Below are positions 1 through 7,046 of a stretch of DNA of 7,046 bases, piece after piece. The notes below the pieces were generated by a model. It was not told where the DNA came from. It worked only from the letters and a program-made list of their open reading frames with translations, and did not search any database. The DNA is from an uncultured Lachnospiraceae bacterium. Lineage in GTDB: Bacteria > Bacillota > Clostridia > Lachnospirales > Lachnospiraceae. Numbering within the stretch: position 1 is the first letter of the stretch; each line of letters starts with the position of its first letter. The stretch lies in assembly GCA_902782715.1 (NCBI GenBank), contig CACZOG010000044.1:1-7046 (forward strand), given 5' to 3'. The translations under genes and the position numbers were made by a program.

Positions 1-372
1 CCGGTTTATTACGCATCGGCCAATGCAACTTTGATCGCTCTCTTAGACAGACTTTTTTACAGTTCTCACTTTGACAAACGAATGAAAGTCGGAGCAAGTG
101 TTGTGGTTGCAAGAAGAGGCGGATGTTCGGCAACTTATGATGAACTGAACAAGTATTTTACGATAAGCGAAATGCCTGTAGCATCGGGTAATTACTGGAA
201 CAGCGTTCACGGTGGAGCAAAGGGTGATGCGCTTGAGGATGCAGAGGGCTTAAATACCGTAAGAACTCTTGCGAGAAATATGTCATTTCTGATTAAGAGC
301 ATTGCTTTGGGCAAAGAAAAATACGGACTGCCCGAGAGAGAACCTAAAGTATTTACAAACTTCATAAGATAA
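1..372 (+). CDS. Flavodoxin-family NAD(P)H-dependent FMN reductase-like protein, 3' part only
   Basis: The reading frame is open from the first base, giving 123 codons (PVYYASANAT onward) and a TAA stop at 370-372. It therefore enters from outside the window, and the TTG at 31 is not a credible start. The segment resembles the C-terminal two thirds of flavodoxin-fold FMN reductases (the WrbA / iron-sulfur flavoprotein group). PVYYASANATL matches the loop that follows a beta strand and contacts FMN in this fold. It is followed by a hydrophobic strand (VGASVVVARRGG) and a GNYWNSVHG segment typical of the family near the flavin site. Relatives are usually about 200 residues, so roughly 80 N-terminal residues are missing, including any cysteine cluster that would mark an iron-sulfur member. 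The product is probably a cytoplasmic redox enzyme of unknown substrate. It converges on the trp operon, and nothing links it to tryptophan synthesis. Confidence 0.8.
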   Translation, partial: PVYYASANATLIALLDRLFYSSHFDKRMKVGASVVVARRGGCSATYDELNKYFTISEMPVASGNYWNSVHGGAKGDALEDAEGLNTVRTLARNMSFLIKSIALGKEKYGLPEREPKVFTNFIR

Positions 373-400
373 AAGATAAATTTAAACCAATTTATAAGAC

Positions 401-436
401 AAAAAACAACCGTCGGAAAACCGGCGGCTGTTTTTT
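401..436. terminator. Bidirectional rho-independent terminator between the flavodoxin gene and trpA
   Basis: A GC-rich stem pairs 410-416 (CCGTCGG) with 421-427 (CCGGCGG) around an AAAA loop, with one G-U pair. After one A/C mismatch the pairing continues through 407-408 with 429-430, then A-tract 401-406 with T-tract 431-436. Read on the plus strand, the stem ends in a run of T and would terminate the flavodoxin-family gene, whose stop is 28 bases upstream. Read on the minus strand, it also ends in a run of T and would terminate the trp operon, whose last stop codon is at 454-456. Its placement between two convergent genes fits this double role. Confidence 0.9.
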
Positions 437-453
437 GTTTAGGATGTAAAAAA

Positions 454-1230
454 TTATAATGAATTGACTGCATCGACCATGGATCTTACATATTCTCCGA
501 CATATTTGGGAGATTCCTTGCCGTATTTTTCCATGATCTTTATAATGGCCGAACCGACTATTGCACCGTCTGAAACAGAGGCCATTTTTTTTGCCTGCTC
601 TGGTGTTGAAATACCGAAACCTATAGCACAGGGAGTATCGGTACTTTCTCTTACGACTTTGACGATCGATTCAAGATCTGTTTTTATCTCGCTTCTTGTA
701 CCCGTAACACCGAGACTTGATACAACATATATAAAGCCTTTTGCTTCTTTTGCGATCATTGCGATCCTGTTTTCCGAAGTGGGAGCGATAAGTGATATAA
801 GATCGACTCCGTATTTATCACATTCGGGAAGGAATTCTTCTTTCTCTTCGAAGGGAAGATCGGGAAGGATGATCCCGTCGATTCCGATCTCGGAACATGT
901 TTTTATGAACTTATCCGAGCCGTAAGAATATACAACATTTGCATATGTCATGAATACCATCGGAATGGTTATCTCTTTTCTTAGATCTCTTACAAGATCA
1001 AAGATCTTATCCGTGGTAACACCGCCTGCGAGAGCTCTTATGTTAGCACCCTGAATTACGGGACCTTCGGCTGTCGGATCCGAAAAAGGGATTCCGAGTT
1101 CAATTAAGGAGGCACCGTTTTTGACTGCTTCTTTTACGATCTCTTTTGTAGTCTCAAGGTCGGGATCGCCGCAGGTAATAAAAGGAATAAATGCTTTTTT
1201 GTTTTCAAATGCGCTTTTAATGTTACTCAT
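454..1230 (-). CDS. trpA: Tryptophan synthase alpha chain
   Basis: The alpha subunit cleaves indole-3-glycerol phosphate to indole and glyceraldehyde-3-phosphate, and passes indole through a tunnel to TrpB. From the ATG at 1230 the protein is 258 residues, a normal length for this TIM barrel. Catalytic Glu49 of the Salmonella enzyme corresponds to E44 in [11 protein letters not shown]. The flexible loop 6 is GVTG (174-177), and the phosphate-binding segments are GFGIS (204-208) and GAIVGSA (222-228). At the position of the second catalytic acid, Salmonella Asp60, this protein has E55 (TAEGP), a conservative change discussed in the findings. The frame is open upstream to an ATG at 1266, but the start at 1230 is preferred: it gives the usual N-terminus and has a strong ribosome binding site. 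It overlaps trpB by 8 bases and is the last gene of the operon. The protein contains no tryptophan. Confidence 0.97.
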   Translation of the reverse strand: MSNIKSAFENKKAFIPFITCGDPDLETTKEIVKEAVKNGASLIELGIPFSDPTAEGPVIQGANIRALAGGVTTDKIFDLVRDLRKEITIPMVFMTYANVVYSYGSDKFIKTCSEIGIDGIILPDLPFEEKEEFLPECDKYGVDLISLIAPTSENRIAMIAKEAKGFIYVVSSLGVTGTRSEIKTDLESIVKVVRESTDTPCAIGFGISTPEQAKKMASVSDGAIVGSAIIKIMEKYGKESPKYVGEYVRSMVDAVNSL

Positions 1231-2413
1231 AAATATCCTCCCCTCTGTATCTGGCGATTGCCGCACAGTCCTTATCGCCTCTTCCGGAGACGGTGATCAC
1301 GATGATCTTATCCTTATCCATAGTAGGAGCAAGTTTGATAGCATGTGCGATTGCGTGAGCCGATTCGATGGCAGGGATGATGCCTTCGGTCTTTGCAAGA
1401 TATTCGAATGCACATACGGCTTCTTCATCGGTTACGGGAACATATTCGGCTCTTCCTATATCGTGAAGGTAAGCATGTTCCGGGCCTACTCCGGGATAAT
1501 CGAGACCTGCGGAGATTGAATAAACGGGAGCGATCTGACCGTACTTATCCTGACAGAAATATGATTTCATTCCGTGGAAGATTCCGAGACGTCCCGTAGC
1601 GATCGTAGCTGCTGTCTCGAAAGTATCGATTCCGCGGCCTGCGGCTTCGCAGCCGATAAGTCTTACATCTTTGTCTTCGATGAAATTATAGAATGTTCCG
1701 ATGGCATTTGATCCGCCGCCCACGCAAGCCAAAACGGCATCGGGAAGACGTCCTTCTTTTTCAAGGATCTGTTCCTTGATCTCTTTGGAGATAACTGCCT
1801 GGAAATCACGAACGATCGTGGGGAAGGGATGAGGTCCCATTACGGAACCGAGGCAGTAATGCGTATCATCGATCCTGTTTGTCCATTCACGCATTGCTTC
1901 GGATACGGCGTCCTTAAGTGTTCTTGTACCGCTTTTAACGGGAACTACGGTTGCACCGAGAAGCTTCATGCGGTAAACGTTTAATGCCTGACGTATCGTA
2001 TCTTCCTCGCCCATGAAAACGACGCATTCCATTCCCATTAATGCTGCGGCAGTTGCTGTTGCAACACCGTGCTGGCCTGCACCCGTTTCGGCGATAAGAC
2101 GTGTCTTGCCCATTTTCTTTGCAAGCAGTGCCTGACCGAGAACATTGTTTATCTTGTGTGCGCCCGTATGATTTAAATCTTCTCTTTTAAGATAGATCTT
2201 GGCGCCGCCTAAATCCTTTGTCATTTTCTCTGCAAAGTAGAGTCTTGAAGGTCTGCCCGCATATTCGTTAAAAAGTTCCGATAATTCCTTATTGAATTCG
2301 GGATCGTTTTTATAATGGTTGTACGCTTTTTCAAGTTCGATAACGGCATTCATCAATGTTTCGGGAATGTACTGTCCGCCGTGTATACCGAATCTTCCGT
2401 TTGGATTACTCAT
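1223..2413 (-). CDS. trpB: Tryptophan synthase beta chain (PLP-dependent)
   Basis: The beta subunit condenses indole from TrpA with L-serine to form L-tryptophan, using pyridoxal phosphate. The protein is 396 residues, against 397 in Salmonella, and most of the numbering matches directly. HTGAHKINN carries the Schiff-base lysine K87. ETGAGQHG starts with catalytic E109, GGGSN (232-236) binds the cofactor phosphate, [11 protein letters not shown] contains D305, and SGRGDKD begins at S376 near the PLP ring nitrogen. The single tryptophan, W177, is at the same position as the one tryptophan of the Salmonella enzyme. The family is the classical TrpB1 type that partners with TrpA, not the stand-alone TrpB2. 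The ATG at 2411-2413 is preceded by GAAAGG at 2421-2426 (7-base spacing), and the gene follows trpF by 22 bases. Its TAA stop lies inside the first codons of trpA. Confidence 0.98.
   Translation of the reverse strand: MSNPNGRFGIHGGQYIPETLMNAVIELEKAYNHYKNDPEFNKELSELFNEYAGRPSRLYFAEKMTKDLGGAKIYLKREDLNHTGAHKINNVLGQALLAKKMGKTRLIAETGAGQHGVATATAAALMGMECVVFMGEEDTIRQALNVYRMKLLGATVVPVKSGTRTLKDAVSEAMREWTNRIDDTHYCLGSVMGPHPFPTIVRDFQAVISKEIKEQILEKEGRLPDAVLACVGGGSNAIGTFYNFIEDKDVRLIGCEAAGRGIDTFETAATIATGRLGIFHGMKSYFCQDKYGQIAPVYSISAGLDYPGVGPEHAYLHDIGRAEYVPVTDEEAVCAFEYLAKTEGIIPAIESAHAIAHAIKLAPTMDKDKIIVITVSGRGDKDCAAIARYRGEDIYE
1237..1244 (-). promoter_or_regulatory. trpA ribosome binding site, inside the end of trpB
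   Basis: On the minus strand this reads AGGGGAGG. The GGAGG core (1237-1241) sits 6 bases before the ATG at 1228-1230. It fixes the trpA start at 1230 rather than at the in-frame ATG at 1266. Because it lies within translated trpB codons, ribosomes finishing trpB pass directly over it. Confidence 0.85.
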
Positions 2414-2435
2414 AATATTTCCTTTCGTTACTTGT

Positions 2436-3047
2436 TTATCCGATTCTTTTACTTACGTTTCTTGCTGTGGAAACGAAATCTGACATCTTTGTTTCGTCTT
2501 TAAAACCGTCGGTTTCGATTCCGCTGCTTACATCTATCGCAAAGGGTTTGACCGTCCTGATCGCCTCTTCGACATTTTCGGGATTTAATCCTCCTGCGAG
2601 GAAGAAAGGCCTGTCGATCGACTTGATAAGATCCCAGTCAAAGACGTTTCCGCTTCCCGAACCCGAGTCAAGCAGTATGTAATCGGCGCTTGAATTCTTG
2701 ACTCCGGGAAGGTCGTCCCTTGTCTTTATCTTAAAAGCTTTGATTATGGGCTTGTCGGTTAAAATACGAAGTTTTTTGATATACGTTTCGTCTTCGTCGC
2801 CGTGAAGCTGCGCAATATCGATTATATTGCTGTTTAAAAGGATTGCAACGTTTCTTATGTCTTCGTTTACGAATACTCCGACCACTTTTATCTTTGGCAG
2901 AAGCAGTTCCTTTAATTTAAAAGCATTGTCGGGAGAGACATATCTTTTGCTTTTCTTTGCAAACACGAATCCGATATAATCGGGATTCAGCCTGTTGGCA
3001 CATTTGATGTCTTCCGGTCTCGTCAGACCGCAGAGTTTGATCTTCAT
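2436..3047 (-). CDS. trpF: Phosphoribosylanthranilate isomerase
   Basis: This TIM-barrel enzyme converts N-(5'-phosphoribosyl)anthranilate to 1-(o-carboxyphenylamino)-1-deoxyribulose-5-phosphate by an Amadori rearrangement, the step between TrpD and TrpC. The 203-residue length is usual for a single-domain TrpF. The general base cysteine is C6 in KLCGLT and the general acid is D127 in [10 protein letters not shown]35 in [14 protein letters not shown] (80-85), GGLNP (152-156) and DVSSGIE (172-178) are the expected substrate and phosphate-binding segments. It is not fused to trpC as in enteric bacteria. The ribosome binding site AAGGGG (3052-3057) is only 4 bases from the ATG, the tightest spacing in the operon, so initiation may be somewhat weaker here. 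It follows trpC by 19 bases. Confidence 0.97.
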   Translation of the reverse strand: MKIKLCGLTRPEDIKCANRLNPDYIGFVFAKKSKRYVSPDNAFKLKELLLPKIKVVGVFVNEDIRNVAILLNSNIIDIAQLHGDEDETYIKKLRILTDKPIIKAFKIKTRDDLPGVKNSSADYILLDSGSGSGNVFDWDLIKSIDRPFFLAGGLNPENVEEAIRTVKPFAIDVSSGIETDGFKDETKMSDFVSTARNVSKRIG

Positions 3048-3066
3048 AATTCCCCTTATGTGTATA

Positions 3067-3870
3067 TCAATTCAACTTACTCTTTAAAAGTTTCAAAGTC
3101 TCTTTTTTGTTAGCTGCTCTCATGAGCGTTTCACCGATGAGAACGGCATCCGCTCCGGCTTTTCTTATGTCTGCTATATCGTCGGGTGTTTTAAGTCCGC
3201 TTTCCGAGACGAATATCTTATCTTCCGGGATGAGTTTTCTTAAATTGGAACTGTTTGATGAGTCCACGCTGAAGTCTTTTAAATTGCGGTTGTTGACTCC
3301 GATGATCCTTCCGTTTGCCGAAAGGGCGGTTTCGATCTCTTTCTCATCATGTGTTTCGACGATCGCGGATATTCCGAGCGCATCGCAGATCCCTAAGTAT
3401 TCTTCGATCTGTCCTTTTGAAAGAATGGAACAGATAAGAAGAACCGCTTTGGCACCCAGGACTTTTGCTTCGTAGATCATGTATTCATCCACCGTAAAAT
3501 CTTTTCTGATACAGGGGATGGAAACATTTGAAGTTATCTCTTTTAGGTACTCGTTCTTTCCTAAGAACCACTTGGGTTCGGTTAAGACCGATATACAGTC
3601 TGCGCCTGCCTCTTCATATTCCTTAGCTATCTGAAGATAAGGAAAATCTTCGGCAATGATGCCTTTTGAAGGAGAGGCTTTTTTGCATTCGCATATGAAT
3701 GCGAGTTCGTCTTTTTTTAATGCCTTTTCAAAAGAAAATGTATCCTTCGGCATATCCAAAGCCATCTGTCTGATGTCGTAAGCACTTATTATTCTTTTAG
3801 CGGCTTCCGTACGCTCTTTGGCGTGATCGGCAAGTTTATCAAGAATTGTTTCTGTTTTCTGAATACTCAT
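3067..3870 (-). CDS. trpC: Indole-3-glycerol phosphate synthase
   Basis: This enzyme closes the indole ring: it decarboxylates and cyclises carboxyphenylamino-deoxyribulose phosphate to indole-3-glycerol phosphate, the substrate of TrpA. The 267-residue protein is a single TIM barrel with the usual N-terminal helical extension. Visible active-site residues, named by comparison with the Sulfolobus enzyme, are E61 and K63 in ECKKASPSKG, the general-acid lysine K123 in IRKDF, E172 in VETHDE, N193 in GVNNRNL and S224 in SESGL. A ribosome binding site GAGGGA (3877-3882) lies 6 bases before the ATG. The 46-base gap from trpD is the largest in the operon. The gene ends with TGA at 3067-3069. Confidence 0.97.
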   Translation of the reverse strand: MSIQKTETILDKLADHAKERTEAAKRIISAYDIRQMALDMPKDTFSFEKALKKDELAFICECKKASPSKGIIAEDFPYLQIAKEYEEAGADCISVLTEPKWFLGKNEYLKEITSNVSIPCIRKDFTVDEYMIYEAKVLGAKAVLLICSILSKGQIEEYLGICDALGISAIVETHDEKEIETALSANGRIIGVNNRNLKDFSVDSSNSSNLRKLIPEDKIFVSESGLKTPDDIADIRKAGADAVLIGETLMRAANKKETLKLLKSKLN

Positions 3871-3916
3871 TTTTTATCCCTCATACAGGAAATGTTTCCG
3901 CCACATTTATCTTTGA

Positions 3917-4945
3917 TCATTCCTCGTCGGGACGGTTGCTTACTTCGATGAATTTGTTTAATACTTCAAGTGCCTTGCCGGAATCGATGATCTCAGCGGC
4001 AAGCTTGACACCGTCTTTGAAAGTATTTGCTTTTCCGCCGATATAAAGTGATGCACCTGCGTTAAGAAGTACTGCGTTTCTCTTGGGTCCTCTTGCTCCG
4101 TTAAGAATGTCAAGAGTGATCTTTGCATTTTCTTCGGGAGTACCGCCTTTTAATTCATCCTTGGTACATCTTTCGAATCCGAAATCTTCGGGAGTGATCG
4201 TAAAGGTCTTGTACCATCCGTCTCTTATCTCGCTTATCTTTGTGGGAGCGCTCATTGAGATCTCATCAAGCTTGTCCATTCCGTATACGACCATTCCGCG
4301 CTTAACGCCTAAGGTTGAAAGTACCTGAGCGAGGGGCTCGACAAGGTATTCATCATATACACCGAGAAGCTGCATTGAAGGAGAGCCGGGGTTTGTAAGA
4401 GGTCCTAAGATATTGAATACGGTTCTGAAACCGAGTTCCTTACGGATAGCTCCGACATACTTCATTGAAGTGTGATATTTCTGTGCGAAGAAGAAGCACA
4501 TTCCGACTTCATTGAGAAGTTCAACGCATCTCTTGGGACTCTGTGAAATGTTTACGCCGAGTGCTTCGAGACAGTCCGCGGTTCCGCATTTTGAAGAAGC
4601 TGCGCGGTTTCCGTGTTTTGCAACTTTCATTCCGCCTGCAGCGGCTACAAGTGCGGATGTTGTTGAAATGTTGAAGCTTTGTGCGTTGTCTCCGCCTGTA
4701 CCTACGATCTCAAAGATGTCCATGCCTGTTTCAACCTTGGTAGCATGGTCTCTCATTGCTGCTGCACAGCCTGCGATCTCGTCAGTGGTCTCGGCTCTTG
4801 CACTCTTTGTGGAAAGTGCTGCAAGGAAAGCTGCGTTCTGAGTGGGAGATGTTTCACCGCTCATGATCTCATTCATTACGCTGTATGCTTCATCATATGT
4901 AAGATCTTCTTTGTTTACGATTTTTACGATTGCTTCTTTGATCAT
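3917..4945 (-). CDS. trpD: Anthranilate phosphoribosyltransferase
   Basis: TrpD transfers the phosphoribosyl group of PRPP to anthranilate, releasing pyrophosphate, the second committed step of the pathway. The 342 residues match the usual length of a stand-alone enzyme, and there is no fused glutaminase domain as in Escherichia coli TrpD. The alpha-helical N-terminal domain is followed by the PRPP-binding glycine-rich loop GTGGD (82-86) and NIST (92-95). KHGNR (110-114), the anthranilate-site segment [19 protein letters not shown] (168-186) and the metal-binding pair D227-E228 in LDEIS complete the active site. The start at 4945 is supported by GGAGG at 4954-4958, 8 bases upstream. The gene follows trpG by 26 bases and ends with TGA. 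Confidence 0.98.
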   Translation of the reverse strand: MIKEAIVKIVNKEDLTYDEAYSVMNEIMSGETSPTQNAAFLAALSTKSARAETTDEIAGCAAAMRDHATKVETGMDIFEIVGTGGDNAQSFNISTTSALVAAAGGMKVAKHGNRAASSKCGTADCLEALGVNISQSPKRCVELLNEVGMCFFFAQKYHTSMKYVGAIRKELGFRTVFNILGPLTNPGSPSMQLLGVYDEYLVEPLAQVLSTLGVKRGMVVYGMDKLDEISMSAPTKISEIRDGWYKTFTITPEDFGFERCTKDELKGGTPEENAKITLDILNGARGPKRNAVLLNAGASLYIGGKANTFKDGVKLAAEIIDSGKALEVLNKFIEVSNRPDEE

Positions 4946-4971
4946 TGTTTTTTCCTCCGTTGGGTTTTCTG

Positions 4972-5538
4972 TTATATATTCAAAAAGTTTTCAAGCATCT
5001 TTTTTCCGTTTGGCGTAAGTATCGATTCGGGATGAAACTGCACTCCGTAGATTTTATACTCTTTGTGTGCCACTCCCATGATCTCGCCTTCCTTTGTTTT
5101 GGCTGTTATCTTAAGACAGTCCGGGATAGTGTTTTCGTCGGCGGCGAGAGAGTGGTATCTCGCTACCGGTGTAACCGAAGGACAGCCTTTGAAGATCTCA
5201 CAGTCCGTATCGAGTTCGGCGTCGGACTGTTTGCCGTGCATGAGCCTTGATGCGTAAGTTACGACTGCACCGTGTGCCATGCAGATTGCCTGGTGTCCGA
5301 GACAGACACCGAGGATCGGGATGTCTTTGCCGAGTTCTTTGATCACGTCGATGATAACTCCTGCATCTTCAGGTCTTCCGGGACCGGGAGAGATGATTAT
5401 GTGAGAAGGATTTAATGCTTTGATCTCCTCGACGCTTAATTCATCATTTCTTATTACTTTGATGTCGGGATTAAGCTCACCGACGTACTGATAAAGGTTA
5501 TATGAAAAACTGTCGTAATTATCTATAAGTAAGATCAT
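4972..5538 (-). CDS. trpG: Anthranilate synthase component II, glutamine amidotransferase
   Basis: TrpG hydrolyses glutamine and delivers ammonia to TrpE for anthranilate synthesis. The 188-residue class I glutamine amidotransferase shows the N-terminal signature [13 protein letters not shown], the oxyanion-side PGPG (51-54), the nucleophile C79 in GVCLGHQ, the MHGK segment (100-103), and the H169/E171 members of the triad in QFHPES. The frame is open upstream to 5598, but the start at 5536-5538 is preferred because it gives the exact family N-terminus and has an excellent ribosome binding site. Its ATG overlaps the trpE stop as ATGA. In many Gram-positive bacteria a single TrpG/PabA serves both anthranilate and 4-aminobenzoate synthesis. 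Its placement in the trp operon favours a dedicated TrpG here, but dual use cannot be excluded. It has no tryptophan residue. Confidence 0.97.
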   Translation of the reverse strand: MILLIDNYDSFSYNLYQYVGELNPDIKVIRNDELSVEEIKALNPSHIIISPGPGRPEDAGVIIDVIKELGKDIPILGVCLGHQAICMAHGAVVTYASRLMHGKQSDAELDTDCEIFKGCPSVTPVARYHSLAADENTIPDCLKITAKTKEGEIMGVAHKEYKIYGVQFHPESILTPNGKKMLENFLNI

Positions 5539-7001
5539 TCGTCCACCTCCTGCGCCGAGATAAGCGCCGTGAGAGAAGATTTTGCTTTGTTTAAGCACTC
5601 TTCGAATTCGGTTTCGGGAACGGAGTCTGCCACGATTCCGGCACCGCTTCGTACGAATACTTTGCCGTTCTTTTTATATGCGATCCTTATTGCGATGCAT
5701 GTATCCATGTTTCCGGTAAAATCGATGTATCCGATCGCTCCGCCGTAGATACCTCTTTTGTTGTTCTCAAGTTCTCCGATGAGTTTACATGCACGGATCT
5801 TGGGGGCTCCCGATAAGGTTCCTGCGGGTAAGACAGCTTCGATAGCATCAAGCGCATCCTTGTCATCTCTTATCTGTCCCGCAACCGTTGAACCGATATG
5901 CATTACGTGTGAGAAGCGAACTACTTTTCTTAGGCTCTCTACATGTACCGTTCCGAACTTGCTTATTTTTCCTAAGTCATTTCTTCCAAGGTCAACGAGC
6001 ATGTTGTGCTCTGCAAGTTCTTTTTCATCTTTTAAAAGTTCTTCTTCGAGAGCGATGTCTTCTTCATCCGTCTTTCCTCTTTTTCTTGTTCCCGCAAGAG
6101 GGAAGGTGTGAAGTATTCCGTCTTCGAGTTTGACGAGTGTCTCGGGTGACGCTCCCGCAACTTCCACATCCGTCCCGCTGAAGTAGAACATGTAAGGTGA
6201 AGGATTGATGGTTCTTAACATCCTGTATGTATTGAACAGGCTTCCTTCAAAAGGAGCACTTAATCTGTTTGACAATACGATCTGGAAGATATCGCCTTCA
6301 TGGATGTAATGCTTTCCTTTTTCAACCATTTCGCAATATTCTTCTTTATTAAAGAGAGGAGTTACTTCGCCGAGAAGCTTGCCTGCGCTCTCCTCTTTTT
6401 TCTCGCCGTGTTTAAGGAGGTTTACAAGATTCTTAAGTTCCATCGAAGCTTTGTTGTAGTTTGTATCAATGTCGCTTAAGTTCATGTTGACGATCAGGAT
6501 TATCTGCTGAGCCACGTTGTCGAATGCGATGACCTTGTCAAAAAGCATCAGATCGACATCTTTGAATTCTTCCTCATCCTCGACATCACTCTTTACCGTC
6601 GGTTCGCTGTAAGCGAGATAGTCATAAGAGAAATATCCGACCAGGCCGCCGGTAAAAGAAGGAAGATAATCGAAGCGGGGACTCTTGTAATCGGCTAAGA
6701 TCTGTCGTAACTGCACCGAAGGGTTGTCCGTTTTGATGCTTAGATTTCCTGCTTTCAGATCACCGTTTATGCAGGTGATCTCCATTTTCGGATCGAATCC
6801 TAAAAATGTGTAGCGTCCCCATTTGTCGTTAGCCTGTGCGGACTCGAGCATATAGCAGTGGGTCGATACGTTTTTAAGGATTTTCATGGTTTCGATCGGT
6901 GTGATGAAATCGGAAAGGATCTTTGTGCTCAAAGGAAGGACATTGTATTTGCCTTCGGATGCGATCCTTTTGACTTCATCGATGGAAGGAAGAATTTTCA
7001 T
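5535..7001 (-). CDS. trpE: Anthranilate synthase component I
   Basis: TrpE converts chorismate and ammonia (from TrpG) to anthranilate and pyruvate, the first committed step. The 488-residue length is within the usual range. The N-terminal half carries the tryptophan feedback motif LES (52-54, matching LLES of enteric TrpE) and GRYTFLGFDP (62-71). NPSPYM (266-271) is the other element of the allosteric pocket, so the enzyme is probably inhibited by tryptophan. The C-terminal chorismate-binding domain shows AGTRKRGK (303-310), AEHNMLVDLGRND (330-342), FSHVMH (363-368), LPAGTLSGAPK (391-401) and GIYGGAIGY (417-425). These favour TrpE over the paralogues PabB and isochorismate synthase, as does the operon. 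The ATG at 6999-7001 has AAAGGAG (7007-7013) 5 bases upstream. It is the first gene of the operon and overlaps trpG by 4 bases. Confidence 0.97.
   Translation of the reverse strand: MKILPSIDEVKRIASEGKYNVLPLSTKILSDFITPIETMKILKNVSTHCYMLESAQANDKWGRYTFLGFDPKMEITCINGDLKAGNLSIKTDNPSVQLRQILADYKSPRFDYLPSFTGGLVGYFSYDYLAYSEPTVKSDVEDEEEFKDVDLMLFDKVIAFDNVAQQIILIVNMNLSDIDTNYNKASMELKNLVNLLKHGEKKEESAGKLLGEVTPLFNKEEYCEMVEKGKHYIHEGDIFQIVLSNRLSAPFEGSLFNTYRMLRTINPSPYMFYFSGTDVEVAGASPETLVKLEDGILHTFPLAGTRKRGKTDEEDIALEEELLKDEKELAEHNMLVDLGRNDLGKISKFGTVHVESLRKVVRFSHVMHIGSTVAGQIRDDKDALDAIEAVLPAGTLSGAPKIRACKLIGELENNKRGIYGGAIGYIDFTGNMDTCIAIRIAYKKNGKVFVRSGAGIVADSVPETEFEECLNKAKSSLTALISAQEVDE
5543..5551 (-). promoter_or_regulatory. 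trpG ribosome binding site, inside the end of trpE
   Basis: On the minus strand this reads AGGAGGTGG. The GGAGG core (5546-5550) lies 7 bases before the trpG ATG. The same bases encode part of the last TrpE residues (QEVDE), so the site lies within translated sequence. It decides the trpG start at 5538 against the longer open frame beginning at 5598. Confidence 0.88.
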
Positions 7002-7006
7002 TTTGG

Positions 7007-7013
7007 CTCCTTT
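7007..7013 (-). promoter_or_regulatory. trpE ribosome binding site
   Basis: The minus strand reads AAAGGAG, five bases before the trpE ATG. It marks translation entry to the whole operon. It lies just downstream of the tandem repeat at 7021-7046. Confidence 0.8.
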
Positions 7014-7020
7014 CAGAAAT

Positions 7021-7046
7021 TGTGCTGTTACAAAGTGTTGTTACAA
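7021..7046. repeat. Tandem 13-base direct repeat in the trp leader
   Basis: Positions 7021-7033 and 7034-7046 are adjacent copies of a 13-base unit. Its 12-base core GTG(C/T)TGTTACAA differs at one position (C at 7025, T at 7038). Each copy contains the small palindrome TGTTACA. The array ends 19 bases upstream of the trpE start codon and reaches the window edge, so the number of copies is unknown. It could be part of an operator, a leader RNA structure or chance. No regulator is identifiable from the sequence seen. Confidence 0.5.

Noticed and set aside
31..33. TTG as a start codon for the flavodoxin-family gene
   Set aside because: The frame is open to base 1 and the upstream codons (PVYYASANAT) match the conserved family loop, so the gene begins outside the window.
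464..925. A 153-codon open frame on the plus strand, opposite trpA, and other plus-strand frames opposite trpE, trpC and trpD
   Set aside because: They lie entirely across convincing minus-strand genes, show no recognisable domains and have odd composition (rich in Ser, Phe and Cys). They are reverse-strand shadows of codon bias.
1231..1266. A 12-residue N-terminal extension of TrpA from an upstream ATG
   Set aside because: The extension runs inside trpB, adds residues not typical of TrpA, and the strong ribosome binding site points to the ATG at 1230.
5539..5598. A 20-residue N-terminal extension of TrpG
   Set aside because: The family N-terminus starts at [11 protein letters not shown] and the GGAGG site with 7-base spacing serves the ATG at 5538. 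The extension is trpE read in another frame.
7019..7046. A promoter with TTGTAA (7041-7046) and CACAAT (7019-7024) on the minus strand, 16-base spacing
   Set aside because: Transcription would begin within the trpE ribosome binding site, leaving essentially no leader, and both boxes are poor matches created by the tandem repeat. The real promoter is probably beyond the right edge.
7002..7046. Trp attenuator, leader peptide or T-box riboswitch
   Set aside because: Only 45 leader bases are visible. They contain no run of Trp codons, no T-box consensus and no terminator-like stem. Such an element may exist further upstream but cannot be claimed here.
1..7046. High density of GATC sites, estimated by eye at about twice random expectation
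   Set aside because: Most arise where an ATC isoleucine codon follows a codon ending in G, or from other favoured codon pairs, throughout the genes. No clustering suggests a replication or mismatch-repair signal, so codon preference explains it.

Overview
The window carries a complete seven-gene tryptophan biosynthesis operon on the minus strand, in the order trpE-trpG-trpD-trpC-trpF-trpB-trpA (7001 down to 454). At the left edge, converging on it from the plus strand, is the 3' part of a flavodoxin-fold oxidoreductase gene (1-372). The two units share one compact, nearly symmetrical stem-loop at 401-436 that reads as a rho-independent terminator in both directions. Every trp gene is intact, has a recognisable ribosome binding site and keeps its family's active-site motifs, with one conservative exception in TrpA.

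The gene order, separate trpC and trpF, trpG kept inside the operon (unlike Bacillus subtilis), purine-rich Shine-Dalgarno sites and moderate GC content suggest a Gram-positive bacterium of the class Clostridia. The protein style recalls Lachnospiraceae (Butyrivibrio-like), but this is an impression from the proteins, not a database result.

Region by region: 1-372 flavodoxin-family protein, N-terminus cut off; 401-436 bidirectional terminator; 454-1230 trpA; 1223-2413 trpB; 2436-3047 trpF; 3067-3870 trpC; 3917-4945 trpD; 4972-5538 trpG; 5535-7001 trpE; 7002-7046 the last 45 bases of the trp leader, holding the trpE ribosome binding site and a 13-base tandem direct repeat cut by the window edge. 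No stretch longer than 81 bases lacks a gene.

The enzymes form one pathway. TrpE and TrpG make anthranilate from chorismate and glutamine. TrpD adds the phosphoribosyl group, TrpF isomerises and TrpC closes the indole ring. TrpA releases indole, which TrpB joins to serine to give tryptophan. The only two overlapping gene pairs, trpE/trpG (4 nt) and trpB/trpA (8 nt), are the pairs whose products form complexes. The control region that would show how the operon is regulated (T-box, attenuator or operator) lies mostly beyond the right edge. I found no previously undescribed system; this is a well-preserved core metabolic locus with a few details worth checking.
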